A DNA stretch of 59,011 nucleotides. It comes from Bordetella parapertussis. Lineage in GTDB: Bacteria; Pseudomonadota; Gammaproteobacteria; Burkholderiales; Burkholderiaceae_D. Of this stretch, positions 42,867 to 51,912 are shown piece by piece. Both the position numbers and the translations under genes were made by a program. The notes beneath the pieces were generated by a model that was not told the origin of the DNA, ran no database searches, and was given only the letters and a program-made list of their open reading frames with translations. Position 1 is the stretch's first letter; each line of letters opens with the position of its first letter. Where the stretch lies: assembly GCA_945866125.1 (NCBI GenBank), contig CAMBFZ010000022.1, forward strand, positions 1 through 59,011. Direction: 5' to 3'.

Positions 42867-43544
42867 TTATTTTTGCAGCCATTGGCTGACCCAAAAAACC
42901 ACTATTGCGGCACCGAGGCATAACGCAAGCCAAAGGTGATTGTGCTTTGCAACATCGGGACCGATGCCTTCAATGCGCCCACTCCACATGGGTCGGACAG
43001 CTTGCGATGTTTTCAATTCGCGCATCAACAGTACGAGCCCGATGTGGAGTACGACCAAGCTTAGTAGGACATTACCCCAAAGTTCATGCAGTTCTTCGAT
43101 CCAATCGCTTCCCCATTCCATGTAGGTTGCGTAGCCTGTCAATGTCAATGGTACTGCTCCCGCCAAGATCGATAAGACAGCGCCGGACAATATCACCTGA
43201 CGCACTTGTCGCCATTGAATGGAGCGAGTGATGACTGCGTCGCGCCAGCTCGACATCGCTTTGAGCTTATTGCCCAAAATAGACAAACGCGCTTGACGTG
43301 GGCCCACCAGACCCCAAACGATGCGGAATACCACTAAGCCCAGCAGGGTATAGCCCAAGCTTACATGCACGGCTTGAAACTGCTCACTGTCTGCCGTCAA
43401 ATAAGCACCCGTGAAGCACACTGCGGCACCCAGATGAAAGAGGCGGACTGGGGCGTCAACAATGCGACGGGATGGGATTGGTTTTTGTTTTGATGTTGGC
43501 AGGTTTGAAATTAACATGGTGCGCTGGGTCGTGATTGTTTGCAT
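42867..43544 (-). CDS. Cytochrome b561 family membrane protein
   Basis: 225-residue di-heme b-type cytochrome with four transmembrane helices. Candidate haem-ligating His residues are in VRLFHLGAAVCF, VHVSLGYTLLG, WIEELHELWGNVLLSLVVLHIG. It fits the Ni/Fe-hydrogenase-type/b561 group that passes electrons between quinol and periplasmic partners. A short N-terminal region of about 25 residues precedes the core; ATG at residue 10 is an alternative start. Single gene, transcribed towards the RTX gene. Its upstream region has the same element as the two-component and RTX promoters. Confidence 0.87.
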   Translation of the reverse strand: MQTITTQRTMLISNLPTSKQKPIPSRRIVDAPVRLFHLGAAVCFTGAYLTADSEQFQAVHVSLGYTLLGLVVFRIVWGLVGPRQARLSILGNKLKAMSSWRDAVITRSIQWRQVRQVILSGAVLSILAGAVPLTLTGYATYMEWGSDWIEELHELWGNVLLSLVVLHIGLVLLMRELKTSQAVRPMWSGRIEGIGPDVAKHNHLWLALCLGAAIVVFWVSQWLQK

Positions 43545-43603
43545 CTCTCAATGATGATGCCGTAGCGAAGGTATAAAGGTTGATTCATGATGCCGGCAAA
43601 AGA

Positions 43604-43618
43604 TGAACCGAACCTGAA
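43604..43618 (-). promoter_or_regulatory. Response-regulator box before cytochrome b561
   Basis: In the sense (minus) direction TTCAGGTTCGGTTCA, 60 bases before the ATG; nearly identical to the element before the RTX gene. A possible -10 (TTTATA) lies between it and the gene. Confidence 0.55.
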
Positions 43619-43745
43619 AAGTGTTCATATGTGCTTTAAAAGGTACGCCGCAGCGATGTTATAGAGGGCTGGGCCAGCTCGCGACAGAAAGTCGGTGGCG
43701 GTGTCAAAAACGCCTAAATAGATGGTGTAAAAAAATAATGAATTG

Positions 43746-43994
43746 TTATTCTTTAAATTTTGGTGCTAATACCCGTTCAACTGGTGAATTTCTTGCGGGA
43801 TGTGCCGGCATTTTTTCAAGTATAAAACCATCTCGGCGCAGCCATACCTCAATTAAAATTCTAATATCTTGAAACCTGGACGGTAGTTCAGCTGGGATGA
43901 AATACAATTTGTCCCGCACGGTGCCCGGGCAGCAGAGGGTGATGCCATCGCGCTTCGTCGAGTTTGCGGTGCACAATATTCGCAGGAATCGCAA
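43746..43994 (-). CDS. Small hypothetical protein
   Basis: 82 residues from a TTG start; GGAGGA lies about 12 bases upstream. The sequence is charged and soluble, with paired Cys (TLCCPG) and no recognised domain; composition and the ribosome-binding site argue for a real gene, while the TTG start and lack of homology recognised here argue against certainty. It lies between cytochrome b561 and the hydroxy-acid dehydrogenase, divergent from the latter. Confidence 0.4.
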   Translation of the reverse strand: MRFLRILCTANSTKRDGITLCCPGTVRDKLYFIPAELPSRFQDIRILIEVWLRRDGFILEKMPAHPARNSPVERVLAPKFKE

Positions 43995-44123
43995 GGCGAT
44001 GTGATTCCTCCGACGCTATGAATCGTTGACCCAGCTACCGATCGTTGCTTGGCTCGGCGCTCAATTTTTGGCGCTGATGTACCGTTTTAGGTAAATTAAA
44101 TAATCCATTTGAAAGAGCGATTG

Positions 44124-45275
44124 ATGACCGTCATTACCAATATTGAAGATCTGCGGATTCTGGCTAAAAAGCGCGTGCCGCGCATGTTTTATGACTACGC
44201 TGACTCTGGTAGTTGGACCGAAAGCACTTACCGCGCGAACGAAAGTGATTTTCAAAAACTTAAATTCCGCCAGCGTGTAGCGATCAATATTGAAACGCGA
44301 AATACGGCCAGCAAAATGCTGGGACAAGATGTCGCCATGCCGGTAGCGATTGCACCGACCGGCATGACCGGCATGCAGCATGCCGATGGTGAGATTCTGG
44401 CAGCACGTGCGGCTAAAAAATTCGGCATTCCTTTTACGCTGTCGACCATGAGTATTTGCTCAATCGAGGATGTCGCAAAAGAAGTGGGGCCGGGGTTTTG
44501 GTTTCAGTTATATGTCATGCGTGACCGGGCATTCATTGCGAACTTGATCGCGCGTGCCAAGGCCGCGGGTTGCAGTGCGCTTGTGTTGACGATGGATCTG
44601 CAAATTCTCGGGCAACGCCACAAGGACATCAAGAATGGCTTGTCTGCGCCGCCGAAACCAACCATCGCGAATCTGATTAATCTGATGACGAAGCCACGCT
44701 GGTGCCTGGGCATGCTTGGCACGCATCGGCGCGAGTTCGGCAATATCGTCGGGCATGTCGACGGCGTATCCGACATGAGCTCTTTAGGTGAATGGACGAT
44801 GAGCCAATTTGATCCAACGCTAAATTGGGACGATGTGGCGTGGGTCAAAAAGCTCTGGGGTGGAAAGCTCATCCTTAAAGGTATTCAGGATGTAGAAGAC
44901 GCGCGGCTGGCTGTGGAAAGTGGCGCCGATGCGCTGGTGGTGTCCAACCATGGCGGACGTCAGCTTGATGGTGCTGACTCCAGTATTGGGGCGCTGTCAG
45001 CCATTGTTGATGCGGTGGGCGATCAGATCGAAGTGCACATGGACGGCGGCATTCGTAGTGGCCAAGATGTGCTCAAGGCCAAGGCGCTGGGCGCACGTGG
45101 CACCTACATTGGCCGCGCAATGCTCTATGGGCTGGGTGCTATGGGGGAAGCGGGCGTGACTAAGGCGTTGGAAATCATCCACAAGGAGCTGGCATTGAGC
45201 ATGGCGTTCTGCGGTCATACGCAGCTCGAGCAAGTTGATAAGCGCATTTTGCTGCCGAACAGCTTCTCGCGGTAA
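44124..45275 (+). CDS. lldD: FMN-dependent alpha-hydroxy acid dehydrogenase (L-lactate dehydrogenase type)
   Basis: 383 residues from ATG 44124 with GAAAGAG upstream. TIM-barrel flavoenzyme of the lactate dehydrogenase/glycolate oxidase family: RVPRMFYDYADSGSWTE, PVAIAPTGMTGMQH, WFQLYVMRDR, and the catalytic His in VSNHGGRQLDGA, followed by the FMN phosphate site MDGGIRSGQDVLKA and YIGRAMLYG. It should oxidise L-lactate or a related 2-hydroxy acid with quinone or cytochrome acceptor. No lactate permease or lldR is adjacent, so the exact substrate is open. Confidence 0.88.
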   Translation: MTVITNIEDLRILAKKRVPRMFYDYADSGSWTESTYRANESDFQKLKFRQRVAINIETRNTASKMLGQDVAMPVAIAPTGMTGMQHADGEILAARAAKKFGIPFTLSTMSICSIEDVAKEVGPGFWFQLYVMRDRAFIANLIARAKAAGCSALVLTMDLQILGQRHKDIKNGLSAPPKPTIANLINLMTKPRWCLGMLGTHRREFGNIVGHVDGVSDMSSLGEWTMSQFDPTLNWDDVAWVKKLWGGKLILKGIQDVEDARLAVESGADALVVSNHGGRQLDGADSSIGALSAIVDAVGDQIEVHMDGGIRSGQDVLKAKALGARGTYIGRAMLYGLGAMGEAGVTKALEIIHKELALSMAFCGHTQLEQVDKRILLPNSFSR

Positions 45276-45288
45276 AGCTTGGCATGTA

Positions 45289-45316
45289 CCGGCCTGGTCG
45301 ATCAAGAACAGGCCGG
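45289..45316. terminator. Hairpin between convergent lldD and the NosR-like gene
   Basis: CCGGCCTG / CAGGCCGG, 8-bp perfect stem with a 12-nt loop; no T-run, so possibly a Rho-assisted or mRNA-end structure. Confidence 0.45.
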
Positions 45317-45338
45317 GCACTGTTTGCAACAAAGCCGT

Positions 45339-47483
45339 TCAGAGACGCTGCATAGGTTGGATGGGGATGATTCGTTGGCTGCCTTTGCGGATCTCGATTA
45401 AGGGCAGGCAGCGCTGATCATCCTGATAAATCGATACGCAATCGAGACACTGAAAACACTCGCTGTAGTTAATTTTTCCGGCCGGAGAAATCGCCTGATA
45501 TTCGCAGCGATGGCGACAGGATTGGCATGGCGTTCCGCATGCATCTCGTCGCGCAATCCACGACCAACGCTGTAAAAAATTCACTGCAGCCAGCGCTGCA
45601 CCCAAAGGACAAATATATCGGCAGTAGCCGCGATACACAATCACGCCCAGACCCAAGCAAAGAAGAGCCCAGAGTAAATAAGGCCATTCGCGCATAAAAT
45701 AAAAGCTGATCGCAGTTTCGAAAGGCTCAATTTTTACTGCTATTTCTGCCATTGACGGCGCAACAAAAAGTGATCCCAGAATAAAAGTCAGCACCCCGTA
45801 TTTGATCCATTTAAGTTTGGCATCAAGGGCGCTGCGCAAACGTCGCTGGCGAACCCCGATGGCGTTGGCTATCATGCTGATGAGTTCTTGCAAAGCGCCG
45901 AATGGACACAACCAGCCACAAAATGTACTGCGACCCCAAACCAGCAAAGTGACCGCGACAAAAATCCAAAGAAGGGTGGTCATGGGGTCGTTGAGCAAAA
46001 AGCTCAGATCGCCACCGGAACGCAAGGATTCCACTGCTGCCGTGATGTTGATGATCGTGAGTTGTCCCTGTGCATACCAACCGATGAATCCCAGCGTGAA
46101 TAGCAGATAGGCCGTGCGTAAAATTTTTAATCGTTGGCTGGTCGCGCTAATGCGTTTTTGTGCAATCAGACCAATGCTCAATATTAAAAGCCCAACTAGC
46201 AAAAAGCTAATTTCTATCCATCGGCCCTGCCAGACTTTGACCCACTCCTCAGCCGACCAGTCGGTGTCAAATAAACTGACCGCTTTGGCACGCAGCCCAT
46301 AAAAATGGTGCGGCAACGGGAACTCTCTTTTTTCGGCGCGGTTGAGTACCTGATTGGTACCGAATTGTCTTCCTAGAGTGAACAGCAGATCAAAGGGCTG
46401 ATCCGGGTCGAGTGGCGTGGCTTTGTCGACAATAAGGAAATAGGCTTTCGTAGTCTTGGGGTACCCCGGGACCTTCAGCTCTTTGTCATAGGCTAGCTTG
46501 GTCAGTTTCAAGGTTTGGCCATTTTGTTTTAACACAAAGGGCAGCGCGTCAGATACCCGCAATGCAGGGTCATTCACCTGCGACATTGGTCCGCTTTCTG
46601 TCACGAGCAAGGCTTTCGCTACCCGCCGGCTGGTATTGAGATAGCGCCATCCCTCGCTGTCGAGCAGGTTGCGCCCTATCGAGGGCGTGCTAATCAGGGC
46701 GGTATGAAATATCAGTGCAGGCTCATCAGCCTTTGTGCTTGCCAGTTTGTCTGCGCCTGCTGAGCGTGTGCCAGCATAAGCACGATCAAGCTCACCCCGG
46801 GTCAGCGTCATCACACCCACCATGCGACGGGAGAGCATTTCATCCCAACTCAAGGGCTTATAGTTTTCTTTCGACGTTCGGCGGCTTGCTGCACTTGTGG
46901 CATTGCCGGCGCCAGTGCTGCTGAGCTTGTCGACAGCGACCATGGAAGCGGAGACGATGATGGAGCGGTCCATCGCCTTTGCCGTGACGGTACCGTGATG
47001 CACGCCCTGCAAATCGGCAGACTGTTCATCGCGTCGGGTTGTGAAAGTGTGATCATGCACACGAATGGTATGTTGCAGCGACAAATCAATATACTGCGCA
47101 GCGAAATTGGTCAGCTTACCTGTGCCGGTGACGTTGTTGAAAAAAGGCTCTTTGTGATCCACCAATCGCAGATCCAAAAACGTTCCCGTCATATCGATCG
47201 CCACCAACACGTCAATAGGCTTGCCGCTGTACCCGCGCACAGGTTCAAAGTCGATGGACTCGAATGCATAGCCTTTGAGCTCGGGCTTGGACGTCGCGGT
47301 AGACGAATTTTTTTCAAACAGTGGGTAGACAGGCATGTCGGCTTGCACTTCGCCTACGACGTATTGGCTATCGAGCAGCTTGTCGACGTCTGCGCGGTTG
47401 AGCAGACCGGCATGTACAGGTGAAACTACGGCGCATAAAGTCAGCCAGATAATTGCGATAGCGCTCAGCACGTGACGATTCAT
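45339..47483 (-). CDS. NosR/NirI-like membrane flavin-Fe/S electron-transfer protein
   Basis: 714 residues from ATG 47483, with signal peptide ending SPVHA; the frame is open to 47588. A periplasmic N-terminal region of about 380 residues contains an FMN-binding-like domain (SSTGAGNATSAAS is a degenerate attachment-type region). Six transmembrane helices follow, with the paired CxxxCP motifs CGWLCPFGALQE and CRYICPLGAA. A C-terminal cytoplasmic ferredoxin-like part has CGTPCQSC..RC and CFQCLDC clusters. NosR carries electrons across the membrane to N2O reductase, but there is no nosZ here, so the partner is something else, possibly the Tat-exported enzyme at 50223. Divergent from the sigma-54 activator gene. 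Confidence 0.85.
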   Translation of the reverse strand: MNRHVLSAIAIIWLTLCAVVSPVHAGLLNRADVDKLLDSQYVVGEVQADMPVYPLFEKNSSTATSKPELKGYAFESIDFEPVRGYSGKPIDVLVAIDMTGTFLDLRLVDHKEPFFNNVTGTGKLTNFAAQYIDLSLQHTIRVHDHTFTTRRDEQSADLQGVHHGTVTAKAMDRSIIVSASMVAVDKLSSTGAGNATSAASRRTSKENYKPLSWDEMLSRRMVGVMTLTRGELDRAYAGTRSAGADKLASTKADEPALIFHTALISTPSIGRNLLDSEGWRYLNTSRRVAKALLVTESGPMSQVNDPALRVSDALPFVLKQNGQTLKLTKLAYDKELKVPGYPKTTKAYFLIVDKATPLDPDQPFDLLFTLGRQFGTNQVLNRAEKREFPLPHHFYGLRAKAVSLFDTDWSAEEWVKVWQGRWIEISFLLVGLLILSIGLIAQKRISATSQRLKILRTAYLLFTLGFIGWYAQGQLTIINITAAVESLRSGGDLSFLLNDPMTTLLWIFVAVTLLVWGRSTFCGWLCPFGALQELISMIANAIGVRQRRLRSALDAKLKWIKYGVLTFILGSLFVAPSMAEIAVKIEPFETAISFYFMREWPYLLWALLCLGLGVIVYRGYCRYICPLGAALAAVNFLQRWSWIARRDACGTPCQSCRHRCEYQAISPAGKINYSECFQCLDCVSIYQDDQRCLPLIEIRKGSQRIIPIQPMQRL

Positions 47484-47691
47484 TTTTTGTCTTCTTATGA
47501 GATCAATCAATTTGCCTTCAGTAATTCGCAGATTAACGCGTTGAGGACGCCCGACGCAATCTGATCGAGAAAAAATAGGACGTCCCATTGGGCGTCAAGC
47601 ATTTGATCAAAAGCCTTATGGCGGCAATACGCCCGCTAGAAAATTTCATTTTTAACACGACTTTGTTGCGCTCCCTTAAATAAAATTACAA

Positions 47692-47710
47692 AAAAATAAT
47701 TATCATTATT
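47692..47710. promoter_or_regulatory. Fur-box-like sequence between the NosR-like gene and the activator gene
   Basis: Minus-strand AATAATGATAATTATTTTT matches 15 of 19 positions of the E. coli Fur consensus GATAATGATAATCATTATC. It lies in a very AT-rich spacer (47589-47896), so chance is not excluded. No other feature was recognised in that spacer. Confidence 0.4.
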
Positions 47711-47896
47711 GAAGATTTTATGAAGGTTTTTTTTGTCGCGTTATTGTCGCTTCCTCAATATTAAAAACACATCGAATGACTACCTAAATACATATTTACG
47801 ATTTTTTCACGCAAGATTTCCCAAGTCAGCATAAGATCCACAAAATGGGCATCAGACCCAATTAGCATAATAAAAAGAATATAACCGGAGGCCGGT

Positions 47897-49837
47897 ATGC
47901 AGGCTAATCAGAAGCGGCACATCGAGACTGTGTTGCAAGTCGCGGAAACGGGGCGCCCGGTTCCACAGGCTTTGCATCATGACGAAATCATCCGTGATTC
48001 GTGGATGCGTTGCGTGCATGAGCACAAGCTCGACCCTACCCGTATGCAAGAGGCAATCATCCTGCCGGGGCAGCGCATTCGCGAGCGTCAGGATCAGCTA
48101 GAAGAATTTCTGCATATTGCCCGTCACGGACTAGAAACCTTGTATCAGCAAGTTGCCGGCTTGGGATACGCGGTCCTGCTGACCGATGCGCGAGGGATCA
48201 CGGTTGATTTTATTGGCGACATTCAGCTTGACCCCAGCTTGCGTAAGGCAGGCCTGTATCTGGGCTCTGACTGGAGCGAATCGAGCGCCGGTACCTGCGG
48301 TGTAGGGACGTGCATCAGCACTGGCGAAGCGCTCACTGTACATTTAGGTGATCACTTTGACGCCACCCATATCCCGCTGACCTGCACAGCGGCGCCCATC
48401 TTTAATCCCGCAGGCGAGCTCAAGGCAGTGCTTGATATTTCCGCGCTGACCTCGCCGCAGCAAAAGCAGAGCCAGCATCTGGCGCTGCAACTGGTGAAAA
48501 TGTTTTCTCATCATATCGAGAACGCTTACTTTCTTTACCGGTTCCGCAAAGACTGGATTTTGCGCCTCTCTTCTGCGCCGGAGTTTCTGGAAGTTAATCC
48601 AGATTATCTGCTGGCTGTCGATGCCAGCGGCCGCATCATCGGGCACAATCGGCGTGCCCAGTTATTATTTAGTGAATTGAACCGTGAAAGCCTGGTGGGA
48701 CGTGGAATTGACGCGCTCATGAGTCTGTCTATTGATGATCTGACGCGCTTTGTGTGGGTGCAGCCAGCCGACCGGCGAGCGGTGATGGTCAATAGAACCA
48801 ATCGTTTATTATTTCTCTCTGCGCTGCCGCCAAGTAAACAAGCTGGCGAAAGCCAACAGGTACCCATTGATCGGCAGATTCCGCCGCCGCTTGCAGCCTT
48901 GTCTGGTGGTGATCCGGTGCTGGAACGTCAGATTGAGCGCGCGTCTCGACTTGTGAATTCTCCGATTAGTATTTTGCTCACTGGTGAAACAGGCAGCGGC
49001 AAGGAGTATTTTGCCAAGGCTTTGCATGAAAGTAGCCAACGTCGTGCGGGGCCTTTTGTCGCGGTGAATTGCGCAGCAATTCCTGAGACCCTAATCGAGA
49101 GTGAATTATTTGGCTATGTGCCTGGAAGTTTTTCGGGTGCCGCCACCAAGGGTCGGCGTGGCCTGATCCAGCAGGCCGATGGTGGCACCTTTTTTCTTGA
49201 TGAAATTGGCGATATGCCCAAGTCTCTACAGTCGCGTCTGCTGCGGGTGTTATCGGAAAAAGAAGTGCTGCCGGTTGGTGCCACACGACCAATTCAGGTC
49301 AATATTCGCGTCATCGCAGCAACGCATTGCCATCTCGAGACATTGGTGCGTGAAGGTGCTTTCCGCGATGATCTTTACTACCGCCTTAGTGGTGCGCACA
49401 TCATGCTGCCGCCGGTACGCGACAGGCAAGATCTGGCGTGGTTGATTGATCATATGCTGCACTTATACGGACAAAAATCCGCAGACCGAAAGGTGACAAA
49501 GCTGTCGCATGAAACGATGGCGATCCTGCGCTCGCACAGCTGGCCGGGTAATACCCGCGAGCTGCGCAACGTGATCGAATATGCGACGGCAGTCTGCCAC
49601 GATAACCTGGTCACGCCGGACGACCTGCCCGAGTATCTAACCAAAACAGAGACGCGCGTTGCCGAGCCCGTCAAGTCGTCCAAGCCAGACCCAGAGGCTG
49701 CCGATTTGCTTTGTTCACTCCGCACGCATCATTGGAATATTAGCGCTACGGCTGCTGCTATGGGAATATCCCGCGTGACGCTGTATCGGCGGATGAAGCG
49801 CTACGGTATCGCACAGCCAAATCATCTGGATCAGTAA
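47897..49837 (+). CDS. Sigma-54 activator, AcoR family (GAF-PAS-AAA+-Fis)
   Basis: 646 residues. N-terminal GAF-type sensor (about 60-200; LGSDWSESSAGTCGVGTCISTGEAL is the AcoR hallmark) and PAS-like region (about 225-310). The AAA+ domain (about 335-570) has Walker A GETGSGKE near 362, sigma-54 loop GSFSGA near 410 (canonical GAFTGA with Ala to Ser and Thr to Ser) and Walker B FFLDEIGDMP. A Fis-type HTH ends the protein (ISATAAAMGISRVTLYRRMKRYG). GGAGG precedes the ATG. AcoR-type activators sense alcohols, acetoin or other small carbon sources. A near-perfect sigma-54 promoter lies 180 bases after its stop. Confidence 0.9.
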   Translation: MQANQKRHIETVLQVAETGRPVPQALHHDEIIRDSWMRCVHEHKLDPTRMQEAIILPGQRIRERQDQLEEFLHIARHGLETLYQQVAGLGYAVLLTDARGITVDFIGDIQLDPSLRKAGLYLGSDWSESSAGTCGVGTCISTGEALTVHLGDHFDATHIPLTCTAAPIFNPAGELKAVLDISALTSPQQKQSQHLALQLVKMFSHHIENAYFLYRFRKDWILRLSSAPEFLEVNPDYLLAVDASGRIIGHNRRAQLLFSELNRESLVGRGIDALMSLSIDDLTRFVWVQPADRRAVMVNRTNRLLFLSALPPSKQAGESQQVPIDRQIPPPLAALSGGDPVLERQIERASRLVNSPISILLTGETGSGKEYFAKALHESSQRRAGPFVAVNCAAIPETLIESELFGYVPGSFSGAATKGRRGLIQQADGGTFFLDEIGDMPKSLQSRLLRVLSEKEVLPVGATRPIQVNIRVIAATHCHLETLVREGAFRDDLYYRLSGAHIMLPPVRDRQDLAWLIDHMLHLYGQKSADRKVTKLSHETMAILRSHSWPGNTRELRNVIEYATAVCHDNLVTPDDLPEYLTKTETRVAEPVKSSKPDPEAADLLCSLRTHHWNISATAAAMGISRVTLYRRMKRYGIAQPNHLDQ

Positions 49838-49969
49838 GTCTCTTGCAGTATAAACAGGTGTAATGGGCAGGGCTTTACAGTTGTTAATACTTGCTTTGCT
49901 TTGGGCCGGTCGTGCTGCCTGTAGTTTTCTTTTTTTGTTTCCCCCTCCAAAATAATTCCCATCGATTTC

Positions 49970-49989
49970 AATGACTTGGCGCCGTCATT
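49970..49989. promoter_or_regulatory. Inverted repeat, possible activator-binding site
   Basis: AATGAC-N8-GTCATT with central TTGGCGCC, ending 27 bases before the sigma-54 promoter at 50017. A Fis-type activator dimer could bind it, although upstream activator sites are usually further away. Confidence 0.4.
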
Positions 49990-50016
49990 TGATCGTTCCG
50001 TGAGCTTGGCATGCAC

Positions 50017-50032
50017 TGGCATGCGCCTTGCA
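50017..50032 (+). promoter_or_regulatory. Sigma-54 promoter of the Tat-exported amidohydrolase gene
   Basis: TGGCATGcgccTTGCA differs from the consensus TGGCACG-N4-TTGCW at one position only; GG-N10-GC exact. Predicted start about 50043, giving a leader of about 180 bases. The best sigma-54 match in the window. Confidence 0.8.
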
Positions 50033-50222
50033 ATGTCTGTTCTGCCGGGGATCACATCATGCACAAAAAATCTTCTGCGTCGCACAAAAAATCAATTTGA
50101 AATTTGTTGCAAGGTCGTTCATTTTCAATAGCAGTAAAAGCCTCAAAAGCAAGGCCGTAGCGACGGCACAAAGCTATCCGGACGCGCGGGCGGACGGATC
50201 ATCAAAACAAGAGGAGACAACC

Positions 50223-51776
50223 ATGACAGATAAGCAAAGACCATTTGGCGTATCCATGACCGAGCGTGAGTTTGAGGAATGCATCCCAGCAGATGAGGGT
50301 GCGTTTCGTTCACCGATTCCCACGCAAGTGGTATCAAATGGTGAATATAATCCTTTGCCGCAAACCGAGAATCAAAAGAAAGTGGAGTTCCTGATTAAGG
50401 AGATGGCTGACAAGGAGGCCAAGCGCCACAACATGAGTCGTCGTCAATTCCTGGCGACTTCATCCGGCATGGCGACCTCATTTATGGCGATGAATGCGGT
50501 GTACGGCAATATGTTTGAAGTCGACGAGGCAGAGGCAAAAAACCTCGACGCCGCAGGAGACCGCAAGGCCAAGTACAAAGGCCAGTTCATCTTTGATGAT
50601 CAGACACACTTTATTCGAGACGATTTCAAAGAAGAGGGCTTGCTGGGCTTGACCAAGTGGGCTGAAGGCGCCAAGGTCAATCCAGATATCGGCAATATCC
50701 CGACTTCGCTGGCTCGATATAAAATGGATAACTATCTGAAGGAAATCTTCCTTGATAGTGATACAACCGTATCTCTTCTTTCGGGCGCACCCTTTGATGA
50801 CCCGAACTGGTGGCTGCTGTCGAACGATGCTATCCAAAATGCTTGCCGTGCGGTCAACAAGATGGCAGGTAGCGTGCGGATGCTGGGTCACTCGGTCATT
50901 ACACCAAAATACCCGAACTGGATGGACGAAGTCGATCGCGCTATTGCCGAGCTTAAGCCTGTTTCGTGGAAGTCCTACACCATCGGCGATCCGTTTGGGC
51001 CGTCCAAATATGCATGGCGTTTGGATGATGAAAAGCTGATGTATCCGTTCTATGAAAAAGCGATGAAGTCGGGTATCAATACGATTTGTATTCACAAAGG
51101 TCTGATGCCGCGTGACTATGAAAAAGCTTTCGCTGGTACTTGGGAAAACGCGACTGTGCATGACGTGGGTCAGGCAGCAAAAGATTTTCCTGGGATGAAT
51201 TTCGTCATTTATCACGCTGGATTACGTCCATGGCTAGCGGATAAGCCGGATTTGGAGATGGCGCAGTTTGAAAAGGATGGTTACATTCAGTGGTCGACTG
51301 ACTTGGCGCGCATCCCAGAGAAATATGGCGTCAACAATGTCTATGCTGAACTCGGCTCTGTGTTTGCCAGTACGGCGGTGACTGATCCGCGGTTCTGTGC
51401 TGCCTTCGTTGGCCAGTTAGTTAATTTGATGGGGCCTGATCGTGTCGTATGGGGTACCGATTCGGTCTGGTATGGTTCGCCACAGTGGCAAATCGAAGCG
51501 ATGCGTCGCCTCGAAATTCCTGGCGATATCATGAAAAAGCAAGGCTGGAAGATTCCGCTTGGTGATGGCCGTGGTTCGGTCAAAAACAAGATCCTCGGTC
51601 TCAACTCGGCCAAGCTGTACAAGCTCGATGCGCAAAAAATCGCGGCCGATGCAAGAGCTTTCGACCATGACATGATCGCCCAAATGAAGAACGAGTATCT
51701 GGCGATGGGTGGTGAGCGTAGTAATACGGCGTATGGCTATATCGCAAGGGAAGGCCGGGAAATTCATTTAGGTTAA
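50223..51776 (+). CDS. Tat-exported amidohydrolase-2 superfamily protein
   Basis: 517 residues from ATG 50223 (GAGGAG 8 bases upstream; the frame is open from 50028). A twin-arginine motif SRRQFL is at residues 72-77, followed by a hydrophobic stretch rich in Ala/Met/Ser (ATSSGMATSFMAMNAVYG). The barrel begins at FIFDDQTHF, where the usual first His of HxH is replaced by Gln (QTH). Later metal-ligand candidates are the His in FVIYHAG and the Asp in VVWGTDSVWYG. The family hydrolyses or decarboxylates many substrates; this one is predicted periplasmic. The 70-residue segment before the Tat motif is unusual; an internal ATG at 50433, with GGAGG 14 bases upstream, could be an alternative start. 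Confidence 0.82.
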   Translation: MTDKQRPFGVSMTEREFEECIPADEGAFRSPIPTQVVSNGEYNPLPQTENQKKVEFLIKEMADKEAKRHNMSRRQFLATSSGMATSFMAMNAVYGNMFEVDEAEAKNLDAAGDRKAKYKGQFIFDDQTHFIRDDFKEEGLLGLTKWAEGAKVNPDIGNIPTSLARYKMDNYLKEIFLDSDTTVSLLSGAPFDDPNWWLLSNDAIQNACRAVNKMAGSVRMLGHSVITPKYPNWMDEVDRAIAELKPVSWKSYTIGDPFGPSKYAWRLDDEKLMYPFYEKAMKSGINTICIHKGLMPRDYEKAFAGTWENATVHDVGQAAKDFPGMNFVIYHAGLRPWLADKPDLEMAQFEKDGYIQWSTDLARIPEKYGVNNVYAELGSVFASTAVTDPRFCAAFVGQLVNLMGPDRVVWGTDSVWYGSPQWQIEAMRRLEIPGDIMKKQGWKIPLGDGRGSVKNKILGLNSAKLYKLDAQKIAADARAFDHDMIAQMKNEYLAMGGERSNTAYGYIAREGREIHLG

Positions 51777-51912
51777 TTTGTCTTGGCATAGATGCTGCAG
51801 CCGTGCTGTGGCATCTGTGCCGTTAAAGCTTTAGCCTTACACCTCGTTGGGGATATACATGAGGTGGATTTACTATTAAAACAGGCTCACAGCCACCCTG
51901 GAGGACTATTAA

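Noticed and set aside
45339..47483. Naming the gene nosR and inferring denitrification
   Set aside because: No nosZ, nosD or nosF genes are present in the window and the FMN attachment motif is degenerate; only the architecture is NosR-like.
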